A stretch of 19,654 nucleotides of DNA, taken from positions 1-19,654 of the forward strand of contig CAAGNU010000282.1 in NCBI GenBank assembly GCA_900771365.1. The letters run 5' to 3'. The stretch is from Bacteroidales bacterium (GTDB lineage Bacteria > Bacteroidota > Bacteroidia > Bacteroidales > P3). Positions 7,815 through 16,150 of this stretch are shown piece after piece; within the stretch, counting starts at the first letter, position 1; each line of letters starts with the position of its first letter. The notes beneath the pieces are model-generated. The model searched no databases. It saw only the letters and a list, made by a program, of their open reading frames with translations, and was not told the DNA's origin. The position numbers and the translations under genes are program-made.

Positions 7815-8939
7815 ATGCGATACTACATCATAGCAGGCGAAGCCTCGGGCGACCTTCATGGCGCCAACCTCATGCGAGCCATCATTCGGCGCGACCCGGA
7901 TGCTGTGATTCGTTTCTGGGGGGGCGATGCGATGTCTGCTGTGGGAGGTTCGCGCGTGCGGCACATCCGCGACCTTGCCTACATGGGATTTGTCGAAGTG
8001 GCGCTTCACCTTCCTGCCGTGCTGGGCAATATCCGTTTCTGCAAGCAGGATATCCTCGACTTCCATCCCGACGCTATGGTCTATATCGACTATCCGGGAT
8101 TCAACCTCAAGATTGCCAAGTTTGCCCACAAGCTGGGATTTGCTAACATTCATTACATTTCACCGCAGCTCTGGGCATGGAAGAAAGGCCGTATAACCAC
8201 GATGCGTCGCGACCTCGACAAGCTGTGCTATATCCTTCCCTTTGAACAGGACTTCTACAGTCGCAACAGCTTTCCGCAGGCCACATACGTGGGTCATCCG
8301 TTGCTCGACGCTGTGTCGCAGTTCAAGGGCGGTTCTGTGCTCGCGCAAGGCCATACAAAACCTATCATAGCCCTCCTTCCAGGTAGCCGTCGTCAAGAAC
8401 TCAAGAAAGTGCTCCCGACCATGCTGAAGATGGCTTCCGCGCATCCTGAGTACGACTTCGTTATCGCGGGCATGACTCTGCTGGGTGATGCTTTCTACGG
8501 TCCCTTCATTGCCCATGCCGCAAATGTCTCGATAGTATACGACCAGACCTACAGCCTCCTCTCCTGCGCATACGCAGCCTTGGTGTGTTCGGGTACAGCC
8601 ACCCTTGAGACGGCGCTCTTCAACGTCCCGCAGGTGGTCTGCTACAGTGCTAACGCACTCTCGGTGGCTATCGCACGTCGTTTTATCGGCGACCGTATCA
8701 AGTATATCTCTTTGGTCAACCTCATCGCCGATGAGCCTATCGTTACCGAGCTCATCCAGCAGGACTTCAACATGTCCCGCCTTGAGCAGGAGTTTGCCCG
8801 CATCACCGTGCAGCCCGAGTCGCGCCAGCAGATGCTTGACGGCTATGCCCGCCTGCGTTCCCTTCTGGGCAACGAGGGTGCCTCGGACCGCACCGCACAA
8901 GAAATCATAGAAACCGCTAAAAATAAACGTCTCTCGTGA
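7815..8939 (+). CDS. lpxB: Lipid-A-disaccharide synthase LpxB
   Basis: The 374-residue protein starts with IIAGEASGDLHGANLMRAI, the defining N-terminal signature of LpxB (GT19 family). It also carries YVGHPLLDAV, ALLPGSRRQEL and VCSGTATLETALFNVPQVVCY, the family's acceptor and UDP-sugar binding regions. LpxB joins UDP-2,3-diacylglucosamine to lipid X to make the lipid A disaccharide at the inner face of the inner membrane. Its presence confirms a Gram-negative host. Length is normal for the family. The TGA stop overlaps the GTG start of the next gene (GTGA, 8936-8939). Confidence 0.96.
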   Translation: MRYYIIAGEASGDLHGANLMRAIIRRDPDAVIRFWGGDAMSAVGGSRVRHIRDLAYMGFVEVALHLPAVLGNIRFCKQDILDFHPDAMVYIDYPGFNLKIAKFAHKLGFANIHYISPQLWAWKKGRITTMRRDLDKLCYILPFEQDFYSRNSFPQATYVGHPLLDAVSQFKGGSVLAQGHTKPIIALLPGSRRQELKKVLPTMLKMASAHPEYDFVIAGMTLLGDAFYGPFIAHAANVSIVYDQTYSLLSCAYAALVCSGTATLETALFNVPQVVCYSANALSVAIARRFIGDRIKYISLVNLIADEPIVTELIQQDFNMSRLEQEFARITVQPESRQQMLDGYARLRSLLGNEGASDRTAQEIIETAKNKRLS

Positions 8940-10264
8940 AACGTCTCTGCCTCATACTCTGCTTCATGTTGCTCGCACTCGGCGCCTCAGCCGACCGTGT
9001 CAAGGTGAGACTTTTCTCCACCAATACGGTCGACCTCCTCAATGTCTCGTTCGACCTGGGAACTTACGACCTTTTCAACGGCGACTCCGTCCTCATTGAT
9101 GCCTCTGTGGGTGATGGCAAGTCGGTCGAGCTGACCCCCACGGGCGGCATGATACATGTGGCCATAGATGGCTACGACTACGGCAACCATAAGAAAGTCA
9201 TCTTCAAAGCTACCGATACGGCCTGCATCCTCTGCCTCAACCCGCGCAACATCAAACAGCGCACCTATGAGGGCGACCTTATCGTCTCGACGGATAAGAA
9301 TAACAAGCTCTTTATCATCAATGATGTGGAGTTTGAAACCTATATCGCAGGCGTGGTGCAGTCGGAGATTTATGGCGACCAGGCCGACATCTTCCGCGTC
9401 CAGGCCATCATCTCCCGCACATGGGCCATGAAGAACATCAACAAGCACAAGGCTGACGGTTACAATTTCTGCGACCAGGTGCATTGTCAGGCCTATCTCA
9501 ACCGCTGTGTCCGTCCCGACATCATGCTTGGCACTATGCAGAGTGCAGGCATGACCATTGTGGATGCCGAAGGCAACCTTATCGACACGCCCTTCCATTC
9601 CAACAGCGGCGGCCAGACGGCCAACTCCGAGGATGTGTGGCGTACCGCCTTGCCCTATCTTCGCTCCGTGCCCGATACGTTCTCCTACCGTATGCGCCAG
9701 AGCGAGTGGGTGAAAGTCGTTCCAGAGGACAAATGGCTCAATTATTTCGCCACCAAGCATAAGCTCAATGTCCAGAGCGACAGCATCCGCCGTGAGTTGC
9801 TCACTTTTTCGCAGCCTACCCGCAAGGTGCGCATCTGCGGCGTCCCGCTCACCCGCATCCGTACCGACTTCCAGCTGAAATCAACCTTTTTCTCCGTCCT
9901 TTATGATAAGTCGGCTCACAAGGTGACCATCTCTGGCCACGGCTTCGGCCACGGCGTGGGGCTCAGCCAGGAGGGCACCATCCGCATGGTCCATCTCGGC
10001 TATTCCTACGACAGCATCATCCGCTACTACTACACCGGCTCCCGTGTCGCTTACGACGAGTCGCACCCCCACACCTATGTGGAGAACTACGTCAAGCAGA
10101 TTGCCAAGATTATCGAAGAGGACAAGAATGCCGCCACGCAGCGCGCCTCCAAGAAGGATGACTGGCTTGGGCGTCTCTTCCGCATCCGCGACCGCGAGGA
10201 GCGCGAAGAGGTCTTCAATCCCAACGATGGAGAGCTCGAAGCCGATTGGAAATATGAATGGTAA
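8936..10264 (+). CDS. SpoIID/LytB-domain protein, probable peptidoglycan lytic transglycosylase
   Basis: The 442-residue protein starts at a GTG overlapping the lpxB stop and has a signal peptide (about 1-19). The SpoIID domain covers about 130-370. YIAGVVQSEIYG contains E144, at the place of the SpoIID catalytic glutamate. CDQVHCQAY (179-187) and HSNSGGQTANSEDVW (221-235) match conserved, metal-associated blocks, and GHGFGHGVGLSQEGT is the C-terminal signature. SpoIID enzymes cleave glycan strands that lack stem peptides. They are best known from sporulation, but non-spore-forming Bacteroidetes carry relatives whose role is poorly defined. The last 70 residues or so are highly charged and look like an add-on. 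Coupling to lpxB suggests an envelope role. Confidence 0.9.
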   Translation: MKRLCLILCFMLLALGASADRVKVRLFSTNTVDLLNVSFDLGTYDLFNGDSVLIDASVGDGKSVELTPTGGMIHVAIDGYDYGNHKKVIFKATDTACILCLNPRNIKQRTYEGDLIVSTDKNNKLFIINDVEFETYIAGVVQSEIYGDQADIFRVQAIISRTWAMKNINKHKADGYNFCDQVHCQAYLNRCVRPDIMLGTMQSAGMTIVDAEGNLIDTPFHSNSGGQTANSEDVWRTALPYLRSVPDTFSYRMRQSEWVKVVPEDKWLNYFATKHKLNVQSDSIRRELLTFSQPTRKVRICGVPLTRIRTDFQLKSTFFSVLYDKSAHKVTISGHGFGHGVGLSQEGTIRMVHLGYSYDSIIRYYYTGSRVAYDESHPHTYVENYVKQIAKIIEEDKNAATQRASKKDDWLGRLFRIRDREEREEVFNPNDGELEADWKYEW

Positions 10265-10293
10265 ATAATATGTAATAAAGAAAATAGCAATAT

Positions 10294-10857
10294 ATGACAA
10301 AAAAACTACTCTTTTTTATCACCTTGGCTTGCCTCTGTGCTGGTTCGGCTCATGCTCAGATTGAATGGAAAACCATAGAGCAGGCTGCCAAAATCGACGC
10401 TTCGAACAACGCCAAGCTATATTTTGTTGATTTCTACACCTCTTGGTGCGGATGGTGCAAGAAGATGGATAGGAGCACCTTCACCAACAGCACCGTGGCC
10501 AAGATTCTCAACACCTACTACATCCCCGTGAAGTTCGATGCTGAAGGCAGCTCAGAGTTCTCCTGGAATGGCGTTAAGTACACCAATACCGCTACTGCTC
10601 CGGGTGCCCGTCCCGCCACCCACGCTTTCGCCAAGAAGATTCTCGGCACCCAGATGGGCTTCCCCTCGTTCGGCATCTTCTCTGCCTCCAAGTCCCAGAT
10701 GACTGTCATCCAAGGCTATCAGACTCCCGAGGATCTTGTCATCATGCTCTGGTACTTCGCCTCGGGCGACTATAAGCATTACGCATACGAGAAGTATGCC
10801 CAAATCTTCGATAAGGAGATTCGTCCCAAGATGAACCAAAAATTGGGCATTAAATAA
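10294..10857 (+). CDS. Exported thioredoxin-fold protein with WCGWC motif
   Basis: The 187-residue protein has a signal peptide (about 1-21, SAHA-Q) and a thioredoxin-like domain. DFYTSWCGWCKKM places the redox cysteines at 52 and 55, and the cis-proline is in MGFPSFG (P124). The CGWC active site and spacing resemble the Thioredoxin_7 / DsbD-gamma group. It probably acts in disulfide exchange in the periplasm, with partner unknown. It starts 29 bases after spoIID-like and has an insertion of about 25 residues (about 84-108) before the cis-Pro region. It may be co-transcribed with the upstream operon. I see no promoter of its own. Confidence 0.88.
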   Translation: MTKKLLFFITLACLCAGSAHAQIEWKTIEQAAKIDASNNAKLYFVDFYTSWCGWCKKMDRSTFTNSTVAKILNTYYIPVKFDAEGSSEFSWNGVKYTNTATAPGARPATHAFAKKILGTQMGFPSFGIFSASKSQMTVIQGYQTPEDLVIMLWYFASGDYKHYAYEKYAQIFDKEIRPKMNQKLGIK

Positions 10858-10896
10858 CGGAGACAACATAGTTTCATAACTCAAAATATTGTAATT

Positions 10897-11850
10897 ATGG
10901 GCCTATTTAGTAGAAAAGAAAAGAAGGAGACGCTCGACCAGGGTCTCTCCAAAACCAAAGAGAGCTTCTTCTCCAAGCTGTCCAAGACCATCTTGGGCAA
11001 ATCCACAGTCGATGATAGCGTCCTCGATGACCTTGAGGAGACCCTTATCACCTCCGATGTGGGCGTGGAGACCACCCTTAAGATTATCGACAAGCTCCAG
11101 GATCGCATCAAACGCGACAAGTATATCAGCACCAACGAGCTCAACTCCATCCTCCGTGCTGAGATTGCCACCCTTCTGCGCAAGCACGACGGCACCTTCC
11201 CCGAGGATTTCGACTCCCCGCTCCCCCACAAGCCCTACGTGGTGCTCGTTGTGGGCGTGAACGGTGTGGGCAAGACCACCACTATCGCCAAACTCGCCTA
11301 CCAGTACAAGCAGGCCGGCAAGCAGGTCATGCTGGGGGCTGCCGATACCTTCCGTGCCGCGGCTGTCGAACAGCTCCAGCTCTGGGCCGACAGGGTGGGC
11401 GTCCCCATCGTGCAGCAAGGCATGAACGCCGACCCCGCCTCTGTGGCATACGACACCCTCCAGTCCGCCCTCGCAAAGGACATGGATGTGGTGCTCATCG
11501 ATACCGCGGGACGCCTTCACAACAAAGTCGGCCTCATGAACGAGCTCGGCAAAATCAAGAAGGTCATGCAGAAACTTATGCCGGATGCACCCCATGAGGT
11601 GCTTCTTGTCCTTGATGCCAGCACAGGCCAGAACGCCGTCGAGCAGGCCCGCCAGTTTACAGCGGCTACGGATGTTAACGCTTTGGCGCTCACTAAGCTG
11701 GACGGAACGGCCAAGGGCGGCGTTATTATCGGTATCAGCGATCAGTTCAACGTCCCTGTGCGCTATATCGGCCTTGGCGAGAAGATGACCGACCTCCAGG
11801 TGTTCAACGCGGACGACTTTGTCGAAAGCCTCTTCTCCGACAAGTCCTAA
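10897..11850 (+). CDS. ftsY: Signal recognition particle receptor FtsY
   Basis: The 317-residue protein has the SRP-GTPase NG architecture: a helical N domain (about 20-105) and a G domain. The P-loop is GVNGVGKTT (120-128), followed by GAADTFRAAAVEQL, DTAGRL (202-207) and TKLDGTAKGG (266-275). FtsY docks ribosome-SRP complexes at the inner membrane and hydrolyses GTP with Ffh. The acidic A domain found in E. coli is nearly absent, as in other Bacteroidetes. The sequence distinguishes it from Ffh because the M domain is missing. The gene lies 39 bases after the thioredoxin-like gene and 49 bases before rimO. Confidence 0.95.
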   Translation: MGLFSRKEKKETLDQGLSKTKESFFSKLSKTILGKSTVDDSVLDDLEETLITSDVGVETTLKIIDKLQDRIKRDKYISTNELNSILRAEIATLLRKHDGTFPEDFDSPLPHKPYVVLVVGVNGVGKTTTIAKLAYQYKQAGKQVMLGAADTFRAAAVEQLQLWADRVGVPIVQQGMNADPASVAYDTLQSALAKDMDVVLIDTAGRLHNKVGLMNELGKIKKVMQKLMPDAPHEVLLVLDASTGQNAVEQARQFTAATDVNALALTKLDGTAKGGVIIGISDQFNVPVRYIGLGEKMTDLQVFNADDFVESLFSDKS

Positions 11851-11898
11851 AATCTCCCAGTATCCCAATCTTCCAATTTCCAAATCTTCAAAACTTCA
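11851..11898 (+). repeat. Pyrimidine-rich degenerate tandem repeat between ftsY and rimO
   Basis: The gap consists of repeated CCAATCTTCCAA / CCAAATCTTCAAAACTTC words, about 8-10 bases per unit. It resembles the run at 3124-3165 before the gldF-gldG fusion. It begins at the ftsY stop and ends at the rimO GTG. It happens to be open in the rimO frame, which creates a misleading N-terminal extension rich in Ser, Pro and Lys. Confidence 0.65.
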
Positions 11899-11899
11899 A

Positions 11900-13213
11900 G
11901 TGAAAGTAAACATCATCACCCTCGGTTGCAGCAAGAATACAGTTGACTCCGAGCATCTCGCGGGCCATTTCAAGGCTGCGGGCTGCACTGTAGTATTCGA
12001 TAGTGAGAAGAACGACGCTGAGCTCGTGCTTGTCAACACGTGCGGCTTTATCGGCGATGCAAAAGAGGAGTCTGTCAACATGCTTTTGCAGCAGATTGCT
12101 GCCAAGGGCAACTATAATCGTCGTCATTCTCGTGACGGGCGTTCGCGCCGTCTTGTGGCTTTTGGCTGCCTGGTTGAGCGCTATCGCCGCGACCTGCAAG
12201 GCACCATGCCCGAGGTCGACGCATGGTATGGCACCCATCAGTGGGACGACATCGTATGCCGCGAGGTCTCCCGCTCTTCCAAGAACGCCTTCACAGCCCT
12301 GCGTGCTACCAGCACCCCTGCGCACTACGCCTATCTCAAGATTTCCGAAGGCTGCAATCGCAGCTGCTCCTACTGCGCCATACCCCTCATCCGTGGCCGC
12401 CATGTCTCCCGTCCTATGGACGAGCTTGTTGCCGAAGCTCGCCGCCTTGTCGAACAGGGCGTTAAGGAACTCATCCTCGTGGCTCAGGACTCCACCTACT
12501 ACGGCCTCGACCTCTATGGCCGCCGTTGTTTGGGCGAGCTGCTCGAACGCCTTGCCACCCAGACGGGCGCGGAGTGGATACGCCTGCACTACACCTATCC
12601 TGCATCCTTCCCTTTGGATGCCATCGAGGTGATGCGCCGCTACGACAACATCTGCAACTACATTGATATTCCCCTTCAGCATATCAACAGCCGTCTGCTC
12701 TCTTCCATGCAGCGCGGCATAAACCGTGACGGCACGCTCCAACTCCTCAGCCATTTCCGCGAGCAGCTGCCTGACGTGAGTGTCCGCACCACCCTCATTG
12801 TGGGCTACCCCGGCGAGGGTGAGGCCGAATTTGAAGAGCTTAAGGAGTTTGTCCGCCAGGCCGCTTTCGACCGTATGGGCTGCTTCGCCTACTCTCAGGA
12901 GGAGGGCACCTCGGCCGAAATCCTCGGCGACCCCGTCTCGGCTGAGGAGAAGGAACGCCGCGTTAGCGAGCTCATGGCCATTCAGGACGAGATCTCTTTT
13001 GCCAAGAACAGCCAGCGTGTGGGCAAGGACTATCGTGTGCTCATCGATCGCCGCGAAGGCGACTACTATGTTGGACGCACCGAGTTCGACAGCCCCGAGG
13101 TCGACGATGAGGTCCTCATCCAGGCCGACCGCACGCTCCGCATAGGCACCTTCTGCCAGGTCCGCATCACGCAGGCCTTCGAGCACGACCTCTACGGCGA
13201 GGTTATCGGCTGA
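11900..13213 (+). CDS. rimO: Ribosomal protein uS12 methylthiotransferase RimO
   Basis: I choose the GTG at 11900 because the protein then begins MKVNIITLGCSKNTVDSE, the normal RimO N-terminus. The upstream in-frame ATG at 11819 lies inside ftsY and would translate the spacer repeat. The 437-residue product has the three methylthiotransferase-domain cysteines (C10, C48, C90), the radical-SAM CxxxCxxC motif in EGCNRSCSYC (C152, C156, C159), and a TRAM-like C-terminus (about 370-437). RimO uses two Fe-S clusters and SAM to methylthiolate an aspartate of ribosomal protein S12. A basic stretch at about 71-84, before C90, seems longer than usual. MiaB is excluded by the N-terminal motif and overall pattern. 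Confidence 0.94.
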   Translation: MKVNIITLGCSKNTVDSEHLAGHFKAAGCTVVFDSEKNDAELVLVNTCGFIGDAKEESVNMLLQQIAAKGNYNRRHSRDGRSRRLVAFGCLVERYRRDLQGTMPEVDAWYGTHQWDDIVCREVSRSSKNAFTALRATSTPAHYAYLKISEGCNRSCSYCAIPLIRGRHVSRPMDELVAEARRLVEQGVKELILVAQDSTYYGLDLYGRRCLGELLERLATQTGAEWIRLHYTYPASFPLDAIEVMRRYDNICNYIDIPLQHINSRLLSSMQRGINRDGTLQLLSHFREQLPDVSVRTTLIVGYPGEGEAEFEELKEFVRQAAFDRMGCFAYSQEEGTSAEILGDPVSAEEKERRVSELMAIQDEISFAKNSQRVGKDYRVLIDRREGDYYVGRTEFDSPEVDDEVLIQADRTLRIGTFCQVRITQAFEHDLYGEVIG

Positions 13214-13241
13214 TAAGCCTGCCCCGCATACCCATGCTTAG

Positions 13242-13260
13242 GGGGCTCTTCGGAAGCCCC
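13242..13260 (+). terminator. TTCG-loop hairpin after rimO
   Basis: GGGGCTC, TTCG loop, G-A-AGCCCC forms a seven-pair stem with one bulged A and the very stable C(UUCG)G tetraloop. It lies 29 bases after the rimO stop. No U-tract follows, so it may protect the 3' end rather than terminate transcription by itself. Confidence 0.5.
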
Positions 13261-13270
13261 ATAGGCCGAA

Positions 13271-13304
13271 CAACAGGGAGCGAATCTTATTTCGCTCCCT
13301 GTTG
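13271..13304 (+). terminator. Perfect 14-bp hairpin after rimO, probable terminator
   Basis: CAACAGGGAGCGAA and TTCGCTCCCTGTTG are exact reverse complements around the 6-base loop TCTTAT. The stem is strong and is followed by CTTGTTGTCT, only moderately T-rich. It most likely ends the long plus-strand gene block. Confidence 0.6.
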
Positions 13305-13576
13305 CTTGTTGTCTATCCGCAAGGCAAGGTACCTGATATCCCGTTCGACTCGTTCTATTCGTTCGACAGGGGGCGTTTCCTGATAGGCTCTCTCCATTTT
13401 CAGAGGAATAGAGACGCGCCAATAGGACAGCCTCTCATAGTTTGGGCAGCTGCCAAAAAACTATCCGCAGCAGCTTGTTGCGACTGTTGCGGATAGGTTG
13501 TAGTTTGAAGTAGTAGCTGCCGATAGGGCAGGGGAGTATAAGGAAGTATTGAGCAGTTTCCCTTGCGGGGCGCTCG
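13305..13576. other. Convergent intergenic region with further inverted repeats
   Basis: This stretch separates rimO from the 3' end of the convergent T9SS cargo gene. It holds a nine-base inverted repeat (CTATCCGCA 13461-13469 with TGCGGATAG 13488-13496) and the ten-base palindrome GGCAGCTGCC just upstream of it. The word CTATCCGCA also occurs once more, near 13313. I see no gene and no clear U-tract terminator for the minus-strand gene. Confidence 0.5.
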
Positions 13577-15364
13577 TTATTTCTTGATGATTTTTTCGGT
13601 TATCATGCCTTCGGAGGTCTGGACCTTGACAAGGTAGAGACCTTCGGGGAGTGTGCTCATGCCGACCTCGTTGGTGCTGCTTTCGCAGACGATGCGGCCA
13701 GTCATGTCATACACAGTGACGTGCTGCACGTTGTCGCCCTCGATGTGGAGGATGCTGCTCACGGGGTTAGGGTAGAGGGTGCAGCGGGTTTCGGCGGTCT
13801 CGACTATGCCGGCCTCGGCTTTGGTGAAGGAGAACTCGACATGGTGGCCGGAGGTGCTTGTGCCGATGATGGTGGCGCCGCTCGTGAAGGTGGAGATGTT
13901 GTCCATGATCACTTCGCCTTCAGCGAGGTACCAGATGCTGTCGCCGTGCTGGATGTAGGAGGGTACCACCACGTCGTCGCGGTGGCCGAAGGAGGCCATC
14001 ACCACGGAAGAGTCTGCGATGGGGGCGAAGGGATAGTAGCAGTCGCTGATGGTGTAGGTGCCATTCTCAACGAGGGCAAAGTCGTCGTCGTGGGTGTAGG
14101 GGAAGAGCAGGTGCGCTGTGGTAGCAGCCTCTTCGAGTTCCACGATGTAGTGCAGCATGGAACCGTGGCGTTCGGTCATGCAGCTGTATTCGCTGTTGGT
14201 GGTGTAGTGGCCGATGTAGTCGGTCTGAGCCTCGTTGTCGGTGTTGAAGTCGTGGCGGTTGGTGAGCTGGAAGTGATAGCAGGTATCGTTGACGCAGACA
14301 AGCTTCAGGTCGATGAGGTATTCGCCCGTCACGTCGTCAGTATCGAGAACCATGTCCATGGAGGCCACGGCAGTCTCGTAGGGGGTGCTGGTGTGTCTGT
14401 CTTTCAATACGGGGATTATCGTCTTGAAGTCAAACTCGGTGTAGTGGCCTCTCGGAGAGTCGTAGTATTGTTTCTCCATGAAGATGTTGAACACATAGTC
14501 GCCGTTGTTGAAGTTGAACGAGAAAGGTCTGGTAGCAGTGTAGACGGATACAGGAACGTTGTCGGCACGCAGCAGGACGGTGTCGGTCGCCACATGCTGG
14601 CGTAGGTTGGTGACGATGTTGTAGGTCTGTCCGTCCTCGCCGTAGAAGAGAGTATTGATGTGGTATTCCGGGGTGTTGGTATCCGTGCGAGTGATTTCGG
14701 CGTAGATGCTGTCCATTGGGAGAACCGTGGTTGTCGAGCCTTCTTCGTAGAGGGCGGTCTCTGAGCCGAAGTCCTCGGTGCGGTAGATGCCCTCGAACTC
14801 AGTGCTGTTGAAGTCCAGTACGTAGTAGTGGCTCGCCACAGTGTAGGTGATTTCGTAGTGGTTGCTTGTCGTACCCTCGGTGACTCTGTAGAATGCCTCG
14901 GGGCTGCTCAGTACGAGGGTGTCGGGCGTCTCTTCCTGGGGCAGTTCTTTGCTGTACAGCTGATAGGTGGTGGAGTCGGTCGTGATAGTCATGTTGAGGT
15001 ATTGCAGGTTGTCGCTTCCGCGTCCTATCATGAGTGAGCAACCTAGCACGTCCAGATCCTCTCGGGTGTCGTGGTTCGGGTCGGCCCAGCGTGCCACGCG
15101 GGTATTGGCCCTGCAGATAGTGTAGATTGAGTCTGTGGCGTCCATGCTGTAGAGCTGGTTCTCGTACAGCGTGTCGGTATGGAACGATACCATCACAAAA
15201 GCAAGTTCGTTGCCGAATGTTAACGGCATCATGTAGTGGCTGTCTCCTGTAGACCGCAACGAGATCGACAGGTTGGGGAATGTGTCATAGACAATGTTCG
15301 TCTGGGACATGGCGACACCAGCCATCATAATCATCATTGCGATAGTGGTCAGTAGTCTTTTCAT
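13577..15364 (-). CDS. Secreted T9SS cargo protein with repeated beta modules and C-terminal sorting domain
   Basis: The 595-residue protein has a signal peptide (about 1-20, ending AMSQ). Its last 70 residues or so form a type A T9SS sorting domain: LYPNPVSSILHIEG, VTVYDMTGRIV, LPEGLYLVKVQ and a KIIKK tail. The middle is beta-rich, and I see loosely repeated modules: about 185-245 (GIYRTEDFG...DGQTYNI), about 285-370 and about 435-515 (NGTYTISD...GHHVEFSF). These resemble calycin-like modules seen in Bacteroidetes surface proteins, with no catalytic motif. It is probably exported through the outer membrane and then anchored or released, function unknown. A TAnnTTTG promoter lies about 92 bases upstream of the ATG. 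Confidence 0.88.
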   Translation of the reverse strand: MKRLLTTIAMMIMMAGVAMSQTNIVYDTFPNLSISLRSTGDSHYMMPLTFGNELAFVMVSFHTDTLYENQLYSMDATDSIYTICRANTRVARWADPNHDTREDLDVLGCSLMIGRGSDNLQYLNMTITTDSTTYQLYSKELPQEETPDTLVLSSPEAFYRVTEGTTSNHYEITYTVASHYYVLDFNSTEFEGIYRTEDFGSETALYEEGSTTTVLPMDSIYAEITRTDTNTPEYHINTLFYGEDGQTYNIVTNLRQHVATDTVLLRADNVPVSVYTATRPFSFNFNNGDYVFNIFMEKQYYDSPRGHYTEFDFKTIIPVLKDRHTSTPYETAVASMDMVLDTDDVTGEYLIDLKLVCVNDTCYHFQLTNRHDFNTDNEAQTDYIGHYTTNSEYSCMTERHGSMLHYIVELEEAATTAHLLFPYTHDDDFALVENGTYTISDCYYPFAPIADSSVVMASFGHRDDVVVPSYIQHGDSIWYLAEGEVIMDNISTFTSGATIIGTSTSGHHVEFSFTKAEAGIVETAETRCTLYPNPVSSILHIEGDNVQHVTVYDMTGRIVCESSTNEVGMSTLPEGLYLVKVQTSEGMITEKIIKK

Positions 15365-15455
15365 CGTTAAATTCGTTTAAATTAACCGTTTCCTTATCTT
15401 GTATTCAGTTGATAACTATTATTTTGCGTATATATTGTCTTGTGATGCGGGATTG

Positions 15456-15463
15456 CAAAGTTA
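15456..15463 (-). promoter_or_regulatory. -7 promoter box for the T9SS cargo gene
   Basis: The minus strand reads TAACTTTGCA, a match to TAnnTTTG. It lies about 92 bases upstream of the ATG at 15364. A -33 TTTG at the right spacing is not obvious, so the box is probable rather than certain. Confidence 0.6.
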
Positions 15464-15562
15464 CGAAAATTTTCTGATGTGGGGCGTTTCCAGAACGTTA
15501 ATGTTTTACTAAAAAAGTCTGCTCTTGCGGCTGTCGTGCCAAGGTGCTGTTGCGTAGCCCCC

Positions 15563-15597
15563 AAAAAAGCAGCCGCCGTTCGATGGGGCGGCTGCTT
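15563..15597 (-). terminator. Rho-independent terminator of the 15620-16150 gene
   Basis: On the minus strand AAGCAGCCGCC pairs perfectly with GGCGGCTGCTT (11 bp, 9-base loop). A run of six T follows, counting the two at the stem end. It starts about 22 bases after the stop of the small membrane protein gene and separates it from the T9SS cargo gene. Confidence 0.85.
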
Positions 15598-15619
15598 AGG
15601 GTGGGGTGTGCCGTAGCTG

Positions 15620-16150
15620 TTATTTCACAAAGGCCTGCACATGCTGAACCTTTTCGGCGGGGACAGCGGTAACGGCTGTGATGGGCTCGAAGCTGTGGGG
15701 GATATACTCTTCGAGCTGCATGAGTGCGTACTGTCCGTCCTGGCTCAGGTAGGTGTGGAGGAGGCTGCAGGTGCTGTTCTCCTTGCGGATGGTACCGAGT
15801 TTCTCGAAGCTGCCGCTGTTGATGATTTCGCGGAGCTGCTGGCGGTCGTCAGCGTTGATGTAGTGGCGGTAGTGCTTGATGCAGGCGCCCGTGGGATTGT
15901 ACACCATGCGGCAGCTGCCTGTTGTGCGGGAGAGCACGGCCATGAAGAGGCTCGTGATGGCGGCGAGGGCGCCGAGGGTGAGGATGGTCATCTTCAGCGT
16001 GTCGCCCATGGTGCATTTCAGGCTGAGTATCAGCAGTGCGATGCCGCAGAGCATCACGATGATGCCGCAGAGCGGACTCTTGCGGCGGGTGGCGATGTTG
16101 TTGTCGTTACCGTTTTTCACATATTCTTCAATTTTGATATATTCTTCCAT
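15620..16150 (-). CDS. Small two-helix membrane protein, unknown function (paralogue A)
   Basis: I choose the ATG at 16150 (MEEYIKIEEY) because the longer open frame to 16249 only adds a low-complexity stretch encoded by a direct repeat. The 176-residue protein has membrane helices at about 26-45 and 52-73 and a soluble C-terminal part of about 100 residues. I do not recognise a named family. The C-terminal segment (about 105-160) aligns without gaps to that of the next minus-strand gene at 16470-16958, sharing SGS, a Tyr 20 residues later, an Asp and a Gln. It has its own terminator at 15563-15597. Confidence 0.75.
   Translation of the reverse strand: MEEYIKIEEYVKNGNDNNIATRRKSPLCGIIVMLCGIALLILSLKCTMGDTLKMTILTLGALAAITSLFMAVLSRTTGSCRMVYNPTGACIKHYRHYINADDRQQLREIINSGSFEKLGTIRKENSTCSLLHTYLSQDGQYALMQLEEYIPHSFEPITAVTAVPAEKVQHVQAFVK

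Noticed and set aside
11819..11899. ATG-initiated N-terminal extension of RimO by 27 residues
   Set aside because: The ATG is inside ftsY and the extension translates a spacer repeat. The GTG at 11900 restores the normal family N-terminus.
13192..13422. 76-codon minus-strand open frame overlapping the end of rimO
   Set aside because: It runs through the terminator hairpins and has no motif. It is probably a chance frame.
13721..14605. 294-codon plus-strand open frame
   Set aside because: It is antisense to the T9SS cargo gene, whose signal peptide and sorting domain are clear. Its valine/glycine-rich low-complexity product is an artefact.
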